Source: Nitrospirota bacterium
Lineage (GTDB): Bacteria > Nitrospirota > Thermodesulfovibrionia > Thermodesulfovibrionales > UBA6898
Direction: 5' to 3'
Length of the DNA stretch: 64,000 nucleotides
NCBI GenBank assembly: GCA_021783515.1
Contig: JAJXTV010000017.1
Location: forward strand, 17,157 to 81,156
Shown: positions 25,176 to 35,284 of the stretch, piece by piece
Layout: each line of letters opens with the position of its first letter
Position numbering within the stretch: the stretch's first letter is position 1
The notes under the pieces: model-generated
Told to the model about the DNA's origin: nothing
Databases searched by the model: none
The model's input: the letters and a program-made list of their open reading frames with translations, nothing else
Position numbers and translations under genes: made by a program

Positions 25176-27446
25176 TCACATGGAATGGGTCGCAGGTTGT
25201 GCCACGATCGTCGGCGTTATGAAAATCAGCAGCTCCTTGATGTCCGGTCCCGTTTTTTCCCTTGTCTTGAAAAGCCATCCAAAGATAGGGATCCTGCTCA
25301 GAGCCGGAACCCCCTGGGTGCTTTCGGTCTCGTCAAGACGATAAATGCCGCCTATCACTAGTGTTTCGCCGTTTTTCACAAGGGCCTGAGTGGTCAAACT
25401 CTTCGTATTGACGACCGCATTAGCCCCTGCCGTGCCCGGCTGAAGGCTGTTGTCGGTCGCACTGACCTTCAGCTGCACATAGCCGTCGGGCGTGATCTTG
25501 GGTGTCACCTGGAGGCTCAGCGTCGCGGTCTGCGACTGGGTCTGCGTGCCCGCCTGGCTGACCGTGGGGATGAAGAAAGTAGTACCCTGCTGGATCGTTG
25601 CAGCCTCGTTGTCCATCGTCAGCACCTTCGGGTTCGACAAAGTCTTTGATTTGCTCATCGTCTCCAGGGCGGAAAGCGACAGATTGACGCTCAGGCTGTT
25701 TGCATGCCCCACCGTCAGGTTCAGTGCCCCGCCCGGATTCGTCGTACTCGGGCCCCCTGCAACAGTCGGGGTGTTGACCGAGAAGTTTCCGCCGACATTA
25801 TTCGGGAAAGTCTGGGAGGTAAACGAGCCGCCCCATCTGATCCCGAGCGATTCGGTATAGGACGTATCCACTTCGACGAGCTTTGCCTCGATCATGACCT
25901 GCGGCTTCGCAACGTCCATAATCGCCACGAGGTCCTTCATCTTATCGATGCTCCCCTGCGTGTCCTTAATGATCAAGGTGTTCATTCTGCCGTCGATCGT
26001 GATGCTCCCCCGGGGACTGAGCAGCTTTCCGCTGCTGATCGCACTCTGGATTTCCGAAGCAGTAGCGTAGTTAACCCTGATGATTTCCTGGACGAGAGGT
26101 TCGGCCTTTTCTTCGGTCTCCTTCGATTTCATCCGTTCGCTGACAATCTCGTCGAATACCTTGACCGGTGCAATCCAGAGGATATTCCCCTCTATCCGAT
26201 GACTCATATGCGTCTGGTTCAGGATTATGTCGAGAGCCTGGTCCCACGGGACATTCATCAGCTTGATCGTGATCTTCCCTTTGACCGCCGGATCCAGCAC
26301 AAGGTTATAGTTATTGACATCGGCAAGCAGTCTGAAAATAGGCCCTACCTCCGCGTCCTGGAAATCAAGAGAGATCTTCTTCCCGCTGTACCGGCCCTCC
26401 CGCGTGTTCTCCTTCGCGGCAGAGGGCGCTGCCTCATTCATTGCAGCCTCCGCCGGGGCAGCTTCCTTCGGAGCCGCTTCCTTGACAGCAGGCGCAGGCT
26501 CACTCGCTGCAGCCTCTGCAGCGGGCTCCGCAGGCACTGCCGCAGGGGCCTCAGAAGATACCCCGCTTTTCAACGATATCTCGATCGTCTTCCCGACTGC
26601 CGCCACATCGAACGCTGTTTTTTCTTTCAGATCGAGCACCAGCCGGACTTTGTCCTTGTGGCGGCCTACCCTCATTCCTTTCAGCGGCGAGACCGCGCTT
26701 GAGGGGAGCGAGGCATGCATCGAAACGTTCGGTATGTCGATGACGATTCTCTTGTCGAGCGGAAAGACATTGGGCATCATCATCCCGTCTCCGATAATGA
26801 GCACCTTCAGTCCGCCGGACGATTTCCTCAACTCTATGCGATCGATCGATGTTGCCTTGGGGATGGCCCCCTGGCCGTCGCCCGCCGCCTTGGGTTCGGG
26901 CTCCGCAGCGGCAGCAGGGGCGTTTTCCTTCGGTTCGGGTGCAGGATCGGAGGCCGCAGTCTCGACAGGCTTGCCGGCCGCTTCGACCTTCTCCCCGGCC
27001 TCGGCCTCTTTCGTCTGGGTGAGAGTGACCGGCTCCTCGGGTTTTATCTGGAGCGTAAGCGTATTATCCTTGTATAACGGCACTACCGACGCGGGGGCCT
27101 GCAGTATTACCTCTAGTTTCACCGACGGGTTCGGAGAATCCGTCTGCTGCGGCACGACTTCGCTGATGCCTGCCTTCTTCGACACAATCTTCCCGGTGAA
27201 AGCGCCGGCACGCATGTCGGGGATATCTATCGTGACCTTGTACGGGTCGTTCCCCGCATAGATCGTGTAGACAAAGGCCTTGTTGCTGACCACGGAAAGG
27301 CTGTTATCCTCCACCGTGATGTCGGTAATGACCGGCACGTCGGCGACGGAAGTGTTCTTGACCGCCGCCTTCGTTGCGCAGCCGAAGGCCGGCATCAAAA
27401 GAAAAAAGGATAAAAGAATCTTTAATATCATGAATTTTTTCATCAT
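25176..27446 (-). CDS. pilQ: Type IV pilus secretin PilQ
   Basis: PilQ forms the outer-membrane pore through which the pilus passes. The 756-residue protein has a lipoprotein-type signal (AFGC, Cys23), two AMIN domains (about 38-136 and 200-295) and an Ala/Glu/Pro-rich linker. An STN/secretin N0 domain (KISLDFQDAEVGPIFRLLA; DQALDIILNQTHM), a secretin N1 domain and the C-terminal secretin core (IQQGTTFFIPTV; VIGGIYRLDETESTQGVPAL) follow. Its ATG overlaps the pilP stop by four bases. It is the last gene of pilMNOPQ. Confidence 0.97.
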   Translation of the reverse strand: MMKKFMILKILLSFFLLMPAFGCATKAAVKNTSVADVPVITDITVEDNSLSVVSNKAFVYTIYAGNDPYKVTIDIPDMRAGAFTGKIVSKKAGISEVVPQQTDSPNPSVKLEVILQAPASVVPLYKDNTLTLQIKPEEPVTLTQTKEAEAGEKVEAAGKPVETAASDPAPEPKENAPAAAAEPEPKAAGDGQGAIPKATSIDRIELRKSSGGLKVLIIGDGMMMPNVFPLDKRIVIDIPNVSMHASLPSSAVSPLKGMRVGRHKDKVRLVLDLKEKTAFDVAAVGKTIEISLKSGVSSEAPAAVPAEPAAEAAASEPAPAVKEAAPKEAAPAEAAMNEAAPSAAKENTREGRYSGKKISLDFQDAEVGPIFRLLADVNNYNLVLDPAVKGKITIKLMNVPWDQALDIILNQTHMSHRIEGNILWIAPVKVFDEIVSERMKSKETEEKAEPLVQEIIRVNYATASEIQSAISSGKLLSPRGSITIDGRMNTLIIKDTQGSIDKMKDLVAIMDVAKPQVMIEAKLVEVDTSYTESLGIRWGGSFTSQTFPNNVGGNFSVNTPTVAGGPSTTNPGGALNLTVGHANSLSVNLSLSALETMSKSKTLSNPKVLTMDNEAATIQQGTTFFIPTVSQAGTQTQSQTATLSLQVTPKITPDGYVQLKVSATDNSLQPGTAGANAVVNTKSLTTQALVKNGETLVIGGIYRLDETESTQGVPALSRIPIFGWLFKTREKTGPDIKELLIFITPTIVAQPATHSM

Positions 27447-27949
27447 TCTCCCTCCTTGCGGAGTTGCAATATTGTGTCTTTCGTTCTGAGTTGCCCTCTG
27501 TAGTCCTTGACCTGCTCCCGGATCAACATGCTGTCCTTGGTGATGTACTCGACCTTACCACCGTAAAGTCCGAGCGTTGTGCCTTTTCTGATCGTATAGG
27601 ATTTTCCGTCAGGGAGAGTGATAAGAGCGTAATATTGCTTATTGTCCCAGAGTATCGCGATCAGTTTAATCTCATCGACATCGAAATTTTCGATCGGCTT
27701 TGTCCCCCGAAGCCGCTTGGGCTTCTCCTTGGCCACCTGCACCAGGGAAACAAAGGGGTCTCTGCGACCTTTCTGGCCATATTCATAGACCTCTTTTACC
27801 GCCTGCGGCGCCTCTGCTGCCTGTTCCGCAGGCTTGGCCACTGCCGTTACCGGCTTCTGCGCCGCCGGCTTCGGAGCCTCCTGCTCCTTTTTGCATCCCG
27901 CAAGAAAGAGTGTACATGCGGCGATGAAGATTATCAGCCACTTTTGCAT
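27443..27949 (-). CDS. pilP: Type IV pilus inner-membrane lipoprotein PilP
   Basis: PilP is the lipoprotein that links the PilMNO platform to the PilQ secretin. Lipobox LFLAGC lies 18 residues after the chosen start, followed by an Ala/Pro/Lys-rich linker and the conserved PilP domain (GRRDPFVSLVQVAKEK; LIAILWDNKQYYALITLPDG; YTIRKGTTLG). An ATG 21 bases upstream is also possible; the shorter start gives a standard signal peptide. The gene is seven or 28 bp after pilO. Confidence 0.93.
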   Translation of the reverse strand: MQKWLIIFIAACTLFLAGCKKEQEAPKPAAQKPVTAVAKPAEQAAEAPQAVKEVYEYGQKGRRDPFVSLVQVAKEKPKRLRGTKPIENFDVDEIKLIAILWDNKQYYALITLPDGKSYTIRKGTTLGLYGGKVEYITKDSMLIREQVKDYRGQLRTKDTILQLRKEGE

Positions 27950-27977
27950 ATGAGATTCGTGTCTCCGCATCTTTTTA

Positions 27978-28556
27978 TTACTTCCCCGGCTCCAACGCCG
28001 AGAAGGTGGCCGCCGTGAAATTGATCTGCAATACCGCCTTCCCCTGTCTTATCTGGGGGCCTCCCATCTGGATATTGCTCACGTTGACTATCCTGTGCAG
28101 CTTTGTCAGGCTGCTCAGAAAATTCGCGAAATCGTGGTACGTCCCCGTGACCGAAACGGAAACCGGGGTCTCGGCAACGATCCCGCTCGGATGGTTCTTC
28201 CTCGGCCCGGGCCTCCAGTACATTATCTGGAGCCCCGCTGTGGTCGAGAGGTCCGAGACCTGTTTGAGAAGACTCGAAATCTCCTTCTCCTCCGGAAGCT
28301 GCTCCTTCAGCTCATCCAGTCTTCTGACCAGCGCCTCGTTCTCCTTCTTCAGGATTTCAAGCTTGGCCGCCTTCGCCTGACCCGTTGCGATCTTGTTGTT
28401 CTGCTCGTCTATTTTTGCGTCGAGTTCCTTGATCTGTTGCTGCTTCGGCGAAATCAAAAACATAAAGCCGACAACGAAGATGATCACCACCGGCAGGGCG
28501 CCGATCACCGCTTTGGCATAGAGAGGCAGGCTTTTCACGCTTAATTTTATCGCCAT
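27978..28556 (-). CDS. pilO: Type IV pilus alignment protein PilO
   Basis: The 192-residue bitopic inner-membrane protein has one TM helix (about 17-35), a coiled coil (KQQQIKELDAKIDEQNNK to about 95) and a C-terminal ferredoxin-like periplasmic domain (VSVSVTGTYHDFANFLSSL; VNVSNIQMGGP). It pairs with PilN. It follows pilN with a one-base gap. Confidence 0.94.
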   Translation of the reverse strand: MAIKLSVKSLPLYAKAVIGALPVVIIFVVGFMFLISPKQQQIKELDAKIDEQNNKIATGQAKAAKLEILKKENEALVRRLDELKEQLPEEKEISSLLKQVSDLSTTAGLQIMYWRPGPRKNHPSGIVAETPVSVSVTGTYHDFANFLSSLTKLHRIVNVSNIQMGGPQIRQGKAVLQINFTAATFSALEPGK

Positions 28557-28557
28557 A

Positions 28558-29097
28558 TCAGGGTTTCACCTTGCACGTCAGGCCGAAGTTATAAATAGTG
28601 AATCCGCCCTCCTGGGCCTGGACCGACTCCTGCAGATATACGTCCGAAAAAAGCTTTGCGGCTTTGAGGTTATTCACAAAATTCACTACGTCCGTATTGG
28701 AAAATGCAGTGCATCTCATGTTTATGTTGTCCCCGTCTATATTGAGGGACGTAAGCCATACTCCCGCAGGCAGAACTGTGCTGAGTTCGTCGAGTATCCT
28801 TACCGGGATCGCGGTGTTCTTCCCGAGCTGCTCGATAAGGTCCTTGCGTTTCTTGTAGTCCGCATTCCTTTTCTCATAATCATCGACCGCCTTGATCTTC
28901 TTTTCGAGATCCTTGAGCGTCTGCTCGTTCTTGGATACGGTCGCCTCTCTCTGTTCCACGCGGGAGCCGAAAAAATAATTGAGGTAGGCCACCACCGCGA
29001 TCGAAAGCAACGCCACGCCGACGGTGACGATGAGAAATGTCGGCAGCGGCTTCGCCTTCTTTTTCTTCTTGACGGGGAGCAGATTGATCTTGATCAT
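28558..29097 (-). CDS. pilN: Type IV pilus assembly protein PilN
   Basis: The protein begins with MIKINLLPVKKKKK, the cytoplasmic motif that binds PilM. A TM helix (about 21-41), a coiled coil and a periplasmic domain (LPAGVWLTSLNIDGDNINM) follow. The length (179 residues) is typical. Its ATG overlaps the pilM stop by four bases. Confidence 0.95.
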   Translation of the reverse strand: MIKINLLPVKKKKKAKPLPTFLIVTVGVALLSIAVVAYLNYFFGSRVEQREATVSKNEQTLKDLEKKIKAVDDYEKRNADYKKRKDLIEQLGKNTAIPVRILDELSTVLPAGVWLTSLNIDGDNINMRCTAFSNTDVVNFVNNLKAAKLFSDVYLQESVQAQEGGFTIYNFGLTCKVKP

Positions 29098-30146
29098 CTG
29101 TCGCCCTGCCTGCGGAGCGCGAGCCCTACTGCAACAGCCATCATCGGCGCCATCTCGTTGATATAAGCGATGTCAAGTTTGTTCGAAAGCTTGATATTCC
29201 TGAACGGCTCGGCCACCTTCGTCTCGATGCCGGTCCTGCTGGAAATCATCGAGGCGAAGTCCTTCAGGAGCGCGCAGCCGCCGCTGAATATGACTTCCGA
29301 AATATCTTCATGAAGCGTCGTGCTTCTGTAGTAGTCGAAAGAGCGGACGATTTCACTCAGGATCTCCTCAGAGGCGGATTCTATCACCGCAGCCGCATCC
29401 TCGGGTGAAACATTCTCGACGGCCTCTCCTCTTTTCAGTTTTTCAGCATTTTCATACGCGAGATTGAACTCCCGCTGGAGAGCCTCGGTATGGAGATTGC
29501 TCCCCAGAGAGCTGTCCCTGGTGAAAACCGAGATGCCTCCCTTGAGAATGCTCATATTGATCGTGCTTGCGCCTATATTGAGCAGCGCGACATTCTTTTC
29601 GGGTTCGATTTCATAATTGATCCCGTACATGTTTTCGAGGGCGAAGGCGTCGATGTCGACGACAATGGGATTGAGGCCCGCCTCCCGGATAACCGCGATA
29701 TATTCATTGATGATGTCCTTCTTGACCGCCACGAGGATCACATCCATCTGCCCCGGCTCCTCTTTTGGCCCGAGGATCTGGAAGTCCAAGTTCACGTCCT
29801 CGATATCGAAGGGCACGTACTGTTCAGCCTCGAACTTTATCGACTCGGAAAGATCTTCCTCAGACATCTCGGGAAGCGATATCCTCTTGATGATCACGGA
29901 AGAATGGCCGGAGATCGAAATAGCCGTGTCCTTCGTCTTGACACCGGTCTTCTTCACCATCTCCTTGATCGAATCGACAAGTCTGATCGAGTCGATGATG
30001 GAGCCGTCGACGATCAGCTCCGGAGGAAGCGGGTGGATATCAAAAAGCTCCAGTTCGTACTGGCTTTTCGACTCTTTGAGCTTTACCGTCTTGATATAGC
30101 TCGACCCTAAATCTAATCCGATGGAACCCTTACCTTTAAAAAGCAT
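29094..30146 (-). CDS. pilM: Type IV pilus assembly ATPase-like protein PilM
   Basis: PilM is the cytoplasmic FtsA/actin-like protein of the pilus platform. The 350-residue protein shows SIGLDLGSSYIKTVKL, the conserved KFEAEQYVPFDIEDV and the actin-like nucleotide loops (LLNIGASTINMSI; VIFSGGCALLKDF). It is the first gene of the operon. No ribosome site precedes the ATG; a promoter upstream (30153-30181) places the transcript start at or next to the ATG. Confidence 0.96.
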   Translation of the reverse strand: MLFKGKGSIGLDLGSSYIKTVKLKESKSQYELELFDIHPLPPELIVDGSIIDSIRLVDSIKEMVKKTGVKTKDTAISISGHSSVIIKRISLPEMSEEDLSESIKFEAEQYVPFDIEDVNLDFQILGPKEEPGQMDVILVAVKKDIINEYIAVIREAGLNPIVVDIDAFALENMYGINYEIEPEKNVALLNIGASTINMSILKGGISVFTRDSSLGSNLHTEALQREFNLAYENAEKLKRGEAVENVSPEDAAAVIESASEEILSEIVRSFDYYRSTTLHEDISEVIFSGGCALLKDFASMISSRTGIETKVAEPFRNIKLSNKLDIAYINEMAPMMAVAVGLALRRQGDR

Positions 30147-30152
30147 AGCTTA

Positions 30153-30181
30153 TGAATACCAGAAAAAAAAAATAATGTCAA
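30153..30181 (-). promoter_or_regulatory. Strong promoter of the pilMNOPQ operon
   Basis: On the minus strand a perfect TTGACA (30181-30176), a 17-bp T-rich spacer and TATTCA (30158-30153) with a TGG extension before the -10 box form a sigma-70-type promoter. Counting about seven bases from the -10 box puts +1 at about 30146, which is the A of the pilM ATG. The gap 30147-30265 is otherwise A/T-rich without genes. Confidence 0.7.
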
Positions 30182-30265
30182 GGTTTTTTTTAAAAATATT
30201 GCTGTTATATCAAAGAGTTCAATATAAACCCTTAGAAATTAGTTTAACATTTGGGAAAAATCGGG

Positions 30266-31147
30266 CTAGAGATTCAAGATTCTTTCGATCCGGATACAGC
30301 CACTTTCGACTCTTCCGATCCCGAACATTTTCCTTGATGGAGTTTTGAGTCTGACAAAAGAACCCACAGGTAAGTTATTGATAGTAAAGCTTTTTATCGG
30401 CACTCCATTCTTTGCTCTCTCATAGTCCTCCTCCACCAGCACGACCTCCCGCAGTATCGGCAGCGCCTCATCGATCGAAGAGAAACCTTTTCTTTTATCC
30501 CGGAAATCCTGCGTCGCCAGTTCGTCGAGACCGACGGAGTCCGCGATAGTGAAAGAACCTACCGCCGACCGCTCGAGGGCTGCGAGATGAGCGCCCGTTC
30601 CGAGGGCATTTCCGATATCGTCGCAGAGCGTGCGGATATAGGTCCCCTTCGAGCACGAGACCTCCATATCGAAATACGGCAGTTCGGATAAGATCATCTT
30701 AAGGTGATAAATCATCACGATCCGCTCAGGTCTGTCAATTTCGAGCCCTTTTCTCGCCAGCTTGTACAGGGCGGTGCCCTGCACTTTTACCGCGGAATAC
30801 ATGGGCGGCGTCTGCACGATTTCACCTTTGAACATCCGCAGCGCCCGCTCGATCCGTTCCGGCGTCACGGAAGACGCGTCCCTCTGTTCGATGACTCGTC
30901 CCTCCGCGTCACAGGTGTCGGTCTTCTCTCCGAGCTTCACCCTGGCCCGGTACTTCTTGTCCATATCGAGGAAGAATCTGCTTACCTTCGTCGCCTCACC
31001 GAGGCAGATAAGGAGCACGCCGGTCGCCATCGGATCGAGGGTGCCGGTATGCCCGGCCTTGCCGGCGCCGAGCAGACGTTTCACCTTCGAAACGCACTGA
31101 AAAGAGGTAATTCCCCGGGGCTTATTGAAGTTTATGATCAGGTCCAT
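30266..31147 (-). CDS. truB: tRNA pseudouridine(55) synthase
   Basis: TruB makes pseudouridine 55 in the T-arm of tRNAs. The 293-residue protein has the N-terminal NKPRGITSF, the catalytic-Asp motif GKAGHTGTLDPMATGVL (Asp near residue 42) and TPPMYSAVKVQG, with a C-terminal PUA-like extension. It ends the infB-rbfA-nrnA-truB operon, 38 bp after nrnA. Confidence 0.97.
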   Translation of the reverse strand: MDLIINFNKPRGITSFQCVSKVKRLLGAGKAGHTGTLDPMATGVLLICLGEATKVSRFFLDMDKKYRARVKLGEKTDTCDAEGRVIEQRDASSVTPERIERALRMFKGEIVQTPPMYSAVKVQGTALYKLARKGLEIDRPERIVMIYHLKMILSELPYFDMEVSCSKGTYIRTLCDDIGNALGTGAHLAALERSAVGSFTIADSVGLDELATQDFRDKRKGFSSIDEALPILREVVLVEEDYERAKNGVPIKSFTINNLPVGSFVRLKTPSRKMFGIGRVESGCIRIERILNL

Positions 31148-31185
31148 CGGGCGTCACGGGAAGCGGGCACGCACAGGCTGCAGCG

Positions 31186-32136
31186 TTACCTGCGGGAGCG
31201 CCGACCGGCCTGAAACAGCGTGTCCTTGATCGTCTTCAGATCTGAAGTCGTTTTGAAGCCGGCGGCGTTCCTGTGGCCCCCGCCGCCGAACCGTTCAGCG
31301 ATCCGCGCCACGTTCACCGCACCCTTCGATCTCAGGCTGGCCTTCCACCCTCTCTGCTCGAGCTCTCTCAGCAGAACCGCGATCCTGATCGAGCCGATCA
31401 TGCGCGGGTAGTTCGAAAAATATTCGGTGTCTTCCGCGCTCGTCCCCGTATCTCGAAACATCTTCTTCGTGATATGGATCACCGCAACCCCATCCCTCAC
31501 CTCGATCGTATTCAACGCGGCGACAAGAAGCCTGAACCTCTTGTATTCCCATGTCTCGTAGAGATGGTCGGCAATGCGGTTCGGCTCGGCCCCGGCGTCG
31601 ACCAGTTCGGCACTCACCCGCAGCACGTCCGCGGAGGTGTTGCTGTACCGGAAAGTTCCGGTGTCCACGGAAATCGCCGTATAAAGATTCGTCGCAATCT
31701 CCGGAGTGATTCTGCCGCCAAGCGCCTTCACCAGTCGATAGACCAGGATCCCCGTCGCCGCCGCGGTATGGTCCACCCAGCGCACGTCCCCGAATTCCTT
31801 CGCGGTTTCGTGGTGGTCGATGACGACCGCCTTTCTGAAGCGGCGCCCTTCGATCCCGGCCCTCTCGGGACTGTTGCAGTCGAGAAGCACGAGCACCGGG
31901 TCCTCCTCCACGATCTCCCGGAGTCTTGCAGTAAATTTCTTCCTGCCGGGCAGGAATGCAAAATACTTCGGGAGAGGGTCTCTGCTGTAGAGAAAGGTCT
32001 TCTTCCCGGCCGCTTCGAGAGCGGCGGAGAGCGCCAGCGACGAGCCGATCGCGTCTCCGTCCGGGTCGATATGGGCGGCAATGAGGAAGGGGCCTTCACC
32101 CCTGAGGACGGATAGCAGTCTTCTAGGTATCCGCAT
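31186..32136 (-). CDS. nrnA: DHH-family nanoRNase / pAp phosphatase
   Basis: The 316-residue DHH/DHHA1 protein degrades short oligonucleotides and dephosphorylates pAp. Motifs are AAHIDPDGDAIGSSLAL (near residue 20), LDCNSPERAG, the DHH signature VIDHHETAKEFG, and the DHHA1 motif GGGGHRNAAGF. It overlaps rbfA by 14 bases. Its place between rbfA and truB is common in many phyla. Confidence 0.95.
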   Translation of the reverse strand: MRIPRRLLSVLRGEGPFLIAAHIDPDGDAIGSSLALSAALEAAGKKTFLYSRDPLPKYFAFLPGRKKFTARLREIVEEDPVLVLLDCNSPERAGIEGRRFRKAVVIDHHETAKEFGDVRWVDHTAAATGILVYRLVKALGGRITPEIATNLYTAISVDTGTFRYSNTSADVLRVSAELVDAGAEPNRIADHLYETWEYKRFRLLVAALNTIEVRDGVAVIHITKKMFRDTGTSAEDTEYFSNYPRMIGSIRIAVLLRELEQRGWKASLRSKGAVNVARIAERFGGGGHRNAAGFKTTSDLKTIKDTLFQAGRRSRR

Positions 32137-32479
32137 CGCCTTCCTTGATTTCCTTCAGCAGCTTGTCGATCTTGAAACCGTATTCGATCGAGGTGTCAAG
32201 ACGGAATGAGATCGAGGGGATGAACTTCATCTTGAGCCGCTTTGTCAGCGCGGACCGTATAAAGTTCTTCGAGGAATTCAGGATCTCGAGCGTGAGGTCC
32301 CGGTCTTCCTCCTTCAGAATGCTCACGTAGATTTTCGCGAGCTTCAGGTCGTCGCTCAGGTCGACCCCGGTGACGGTCACGAACCCGATCCGAGGGTCTT
32401 TGAGGCGGTACATGATGATATCGGCGACTTCTTCCCTGATAAGGTCACCGACCCTTTCAGAACGCTTGTACGGCAGCAT
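32123..32479 (-). CDS. rbfA: 30S ribosome-binding factor A
   Basis: RbfA is a KH-fold protein needed for late 16S rRNA processing. The 118-residue protein begins YKRSERVGDLIREEVADI and has KDPRIGFVTVTGVDLSDDL and FIRSALTKRLKMKFIPSISF, all conserved. It lies 100 bp after infB; the gap holds a small GC-rich hairpin (about 32563-32580) without a T-run and no gene. Confidence 0.96.
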   Translation of the reverse strand: MLPYKRSERVGDLIREEVADIIMYRLKDPRIGFVTVTGVDLSDDLKLAKIYVSILKEEDRDLTLEILNSSKNFIRSALTKRLKMKFIPSISFRLDTSIEYGFKIDKLLKEIKEGDADT

Positions 32480-32579
32480 GGTTCACCTTCTCTTGCAGTA
32501 ATGATTTTGGGACGGACCGCCCGCGTCATACCATCTTCCCCCAACGGAGAGAATACGCCTCGGGGTCCCGCAGGCGGGA

Positions 32580-34970
32580 TCAGAGCTTCGCGGCGATCTT
32601 TTCTATGATGAAGTTTTCGAGGATATCTCCGACCTTGATATCGTTGAAATTCTCTACCAGGATCCCGCATTCATAGCCGGTCTGCACTTCCTTGACGTCG
32701 TCTTTGAACCTCTTGAGGGTGCTCATCTTCCCCTCGTACACCACGATGTTGTCCCGCAGGACCCGTATCCCGTCGCAGGTGCGCGACATATAGCCGTCGA
32801 CGACATAACAGCCGGCGATCGTCCCGAGTCGGGAAACCGGAAAGAGCTGTCTTACCTCCGCCCTGCCGAGCACCTTTTCCTTCAGCGTCGGCTCGAGCAT
32901 GCCTTCGAGCGCCTTCTTGACGTCATCTATCGCCTCGTAGATGACATTGTACAGGCGGATATCGACCCCCTCTTTTTCGGCAGTCTGCGACGCCTTCATC
33001 TCCGGCCGCACGTTAAACCCAATAATAATCGCATTGGACGCGGTCGCCAGCATAACGTCCGACTCGTTGATGCCGCCGACGGAGGTATGAATCACCTTCA
33101 CCTTCACCTCGGCGTGGGTAATATGCTCGAAGGCGTCCTTCAGGGCCTCGACCGACCCCTGGACGTCGCCCTTGATGATAATGTTCAGTTCCTTGATCTG
33201 GCCCTCTTTGATCTTCGTGTAGAGCTCGTCGAGGGTAAGTTTTTTCGCCTTCGCGATCTCGAGGGACCTCTGCTTCTGGAACCGGGCAAGGGCGATCTGG
33301 CGCGCCCGCTTTTCGTCGTCGACAACGGTAAAGACATCGCCCGCCGCAGGCACCTCAGAGAACCCGATCACCTCGACCGGGGTGGAAGGCCCCGCTTCCT
33401 GGATGCGTCTGCCGGAATCGTCGATCAGCGCCCTCACTTTTCCCACGTGGACGCCGGAGAGGAGCGCATCGCTGACCCTGAGCGTGCCGGTCTGAACGAG
33501 AAGGGTTGCGACGGGACCTCTGCCCTTGTCGAGCTTCGCCTCCACGACCGTCCCCCTTGCCTCGCGTTCCGGGTTTGCCTTGAGTTCCATCATCTCTGCC
33601 TGCAGGAGGATCATTTCGAGGACGTGTTCGATGCCGATGCGCTTCTTCGCAGAGACCTCGACGAATATGTTCTGCCCTCCCCATTCCTCCGAGATGATGC
33701 CCTGCTCAGATAGCTCGCTCTTGACCTTCGCCGGGTTCGCCTCGGGTTTGTCGATCTTGTTTACCGCCACCACAATCGGCACGTTCGCCGCCTTCGCATG
33801 GTTGATCGCCTCGACCGTCTGCGGCATCACGCCGTCGTCCGCGGCGACCACCAGAACAACGATATCCGTCACCTTCGCGCCGCGCGCCCTCATCGAGGTA
33901 AACGCCTCATGGCCGGGCGTATCGAGAAAGACGATGTCCTTTCCCTTCAGGTTCACCTTGTAGGCTCCGATATGTTGGGTAATTCCCCCCGCTTCGGTTT
34001 CGGTCACCTTCGTCTCCCGGATCGCGTCGAGAAGAGACGTCTTGCCGTGGTCGACATGGCCCATAATCGTCACGACCGGCGCCCTCGGCGCAAGCTTTGT
34101 GACGTCCTCCTGCACCTCTTCGACCTGGGTGTCCTCTTCGACGGACGCCAGTTCCAGCTTGACGCCGAAGCCCTCCGCGACAAGCAGTGCCGCGTCGGGA
34201 TCCACCGGCTGGTTTATCGTCGGCATATAGCCCATCTCCATGAACTTCTTGATCACATCCGAAAATTTCAGGCCGATCAGCTCGGAAAATTCCTTGACCG
34301 TTGTTCCTTCGCGAAGCTTCAGGTTCTTCTTCCTCGGCATGGTCGAAAGCACCTGCCCCTTCGCCTCCTGCCGCTGGCCGAACCTGGAGCGGTCTCCTTT
34401 TTTGCCCCCTTTGGCGTCATGCCATTTCTTCGGCTCGATCTTCCGGATCGCCTGAAACGCCCGCTGGAGCCCCGGCTTGGCCTTGAACTTCTCTATTTTC
34501 TCCGCCTCGATGTCCTTCTTGTAACGGTCGGGAAGTTTGATTTCCTCTTCGGTTTCCCCTGCGGGGGCCGGAGCGGCCTGCGGCTTCTCCCCGGTTTCTG
34601 CCGTCGGCGCCGGTTCCTCGACTGACGGTCCTCCGTGCGCGGCCTCCATCTGTGAAGGCTCCGGTTGCGGTTTCGCGGGGGCGGGAGTCGTCTTCTTCTC
34701 TTTGGGCCTTGCAGCCTCTGCTGCGGGATGCGCTGGAGGTTTCACCGCCTCAGCCTGAGGCAGGGCCTTCCCCTTTGCAGGCTTTTCGGCGGCCGCTTCT
34801 TTCGAAGGCGCCGGCGAGGTGAGCAGCTTCGTGACCCTCGCGGCGACGGCATCCTCGATAGTGGACGAATGAGTCTTACCGTCCACGCCGATCTTCGCAA
34901 GCTCGTCGAGAATCTCTTTATTGCTCTTATGTAATTTCTTCGCTAGTTCGTATATTCTTATTTTCGACAT
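32580..34970 (-). CDS. infB: Translation initiation factor IF-2
   Basis: IF-2 brings fMet-tRNA to the 30S subunit. The 796-residue protein has the N-terminal IF2N fold ([20 protein letters not shown]), a low-complexity Pro/Ala/Glu/Lys linker, a second IF2N ([20 protein letters not shown]), and the G domain ([12 protein letters not shown] near 305; [16 protein letters not shown]). Domains II to IV follow ([25 protein letters not shown]). It is the first gene of its operon and is divergent from rpmB. nusA is not adjacent. Confidence 0.98.
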   Translation of the reverse strand: MSKIRIYELAKKLHKSNKEILDELAKIGVDGKTHSSTIEDAVAARVTKLLTSPAPSKEAAAEKPAKGKALPQAEAVKPPAHPAAEAARPKEKKTTPAPAKPQPEPSQMEAAHGGPSVEEPAPTAETGEKPQAAPAPAGETEEEIKLPDRYKKDIEAEKIEKFKAKPGLQRAFQAIRKIEPKKWHDAKGGKKGDRSRFGQRQEAKGQVLSTMPRKKNLKLREGTTVKEFSELIGLKFSDVIKKFMEMGYMPTINQPVDPDAALLVAEGFGVKLELASVEEDTQVEEVQEDVTKLAPRAPVVTIMGHVDHGKTSLLDAIRETKVTETEAGGITQHIGAYKVNLKGKDIVFLDTPGHEAFTSMRARGAKVTDIVVLVVAADDGVMPQTVEAINHAKAANVPIVVAVNKIDKPEANPAKVKSELSEQGIISEEWGGQNIFVEVSAKKRIGIEHVLEMILLQAEMMELKANPEREARGTVVEAKLDKGRGPVATLLVQTGTLRVSDALLSGVHVGKVRALIDDSGRRIQEAGPSTPVEVIGFSEVPAAGDVFTVVDDEKRARQIALARFQKQRSLEIAKAKKLTLDELYTKIKEGQIKELNIIIKGDVQGSVEALKDAFEHITHAEVKVKVIHTSVGGINESDVMLATASNAIIIGFNVRPEMKASQTAEKEGVDIRLYNVIYEAIDDVKKALEGMLEPTLKEKVLGRAEVRQLFPVSRLGTIAGCYVVDGYMSRTCDGIRVLRDNIVVYEGKMSTLKRFKDDVKEVQTGYECGILVENFNDIKVGDILENFIIEKIAAKL

Positions 34971-35095
34971 TCCGGCGGCCTTACCTGTTCGGTTTTTTTT
35001 GCGTTGCGTCTTCGGATGTGTGTTCTTGTATCATCAATCTTAAAATGGTATCATAAAAGACCTTGTTTATGCAATTATGAAAGGAGGATTCAATC

Positions 35096-35284
35096 ATGGC
35101 AAGCTGTGTGGCATGCGGTAAGAAGAAGACTGTCGGAAATAATGTCAGTCACGCCAACAACAAGACAAAGCGGCGGATACGCCCCAACCTTCAGAGGACG
35201 CGTATCTCCACTTCGGCCGGCCCGAAAAAGGCATACGTCTGCACGAGGTGTCTTCGCTCCGGTCTCGTAAAGAAAATCGTCTAG
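35096..35284 (+). CDS. rpmB: 50S ribosomal protein L28
   Basis: The 62-residue protein is L28 of the zinc-binding type, with CVACGKKK and CTRCLRSG as the two Cys pairs and the conserved [27 protein letters not shown] lies 8 nt before the ATG. It is followed immediately by the DUF721 gene. The 125-bp gap to infB must hold both divergent promoters. Confidence 0.97.
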   Translation: MASCVACGKKKTVGNNVSHANNKTKRRIRPNLQRTRISTSAGPKKAYVCTRCLRSGLVKKIV

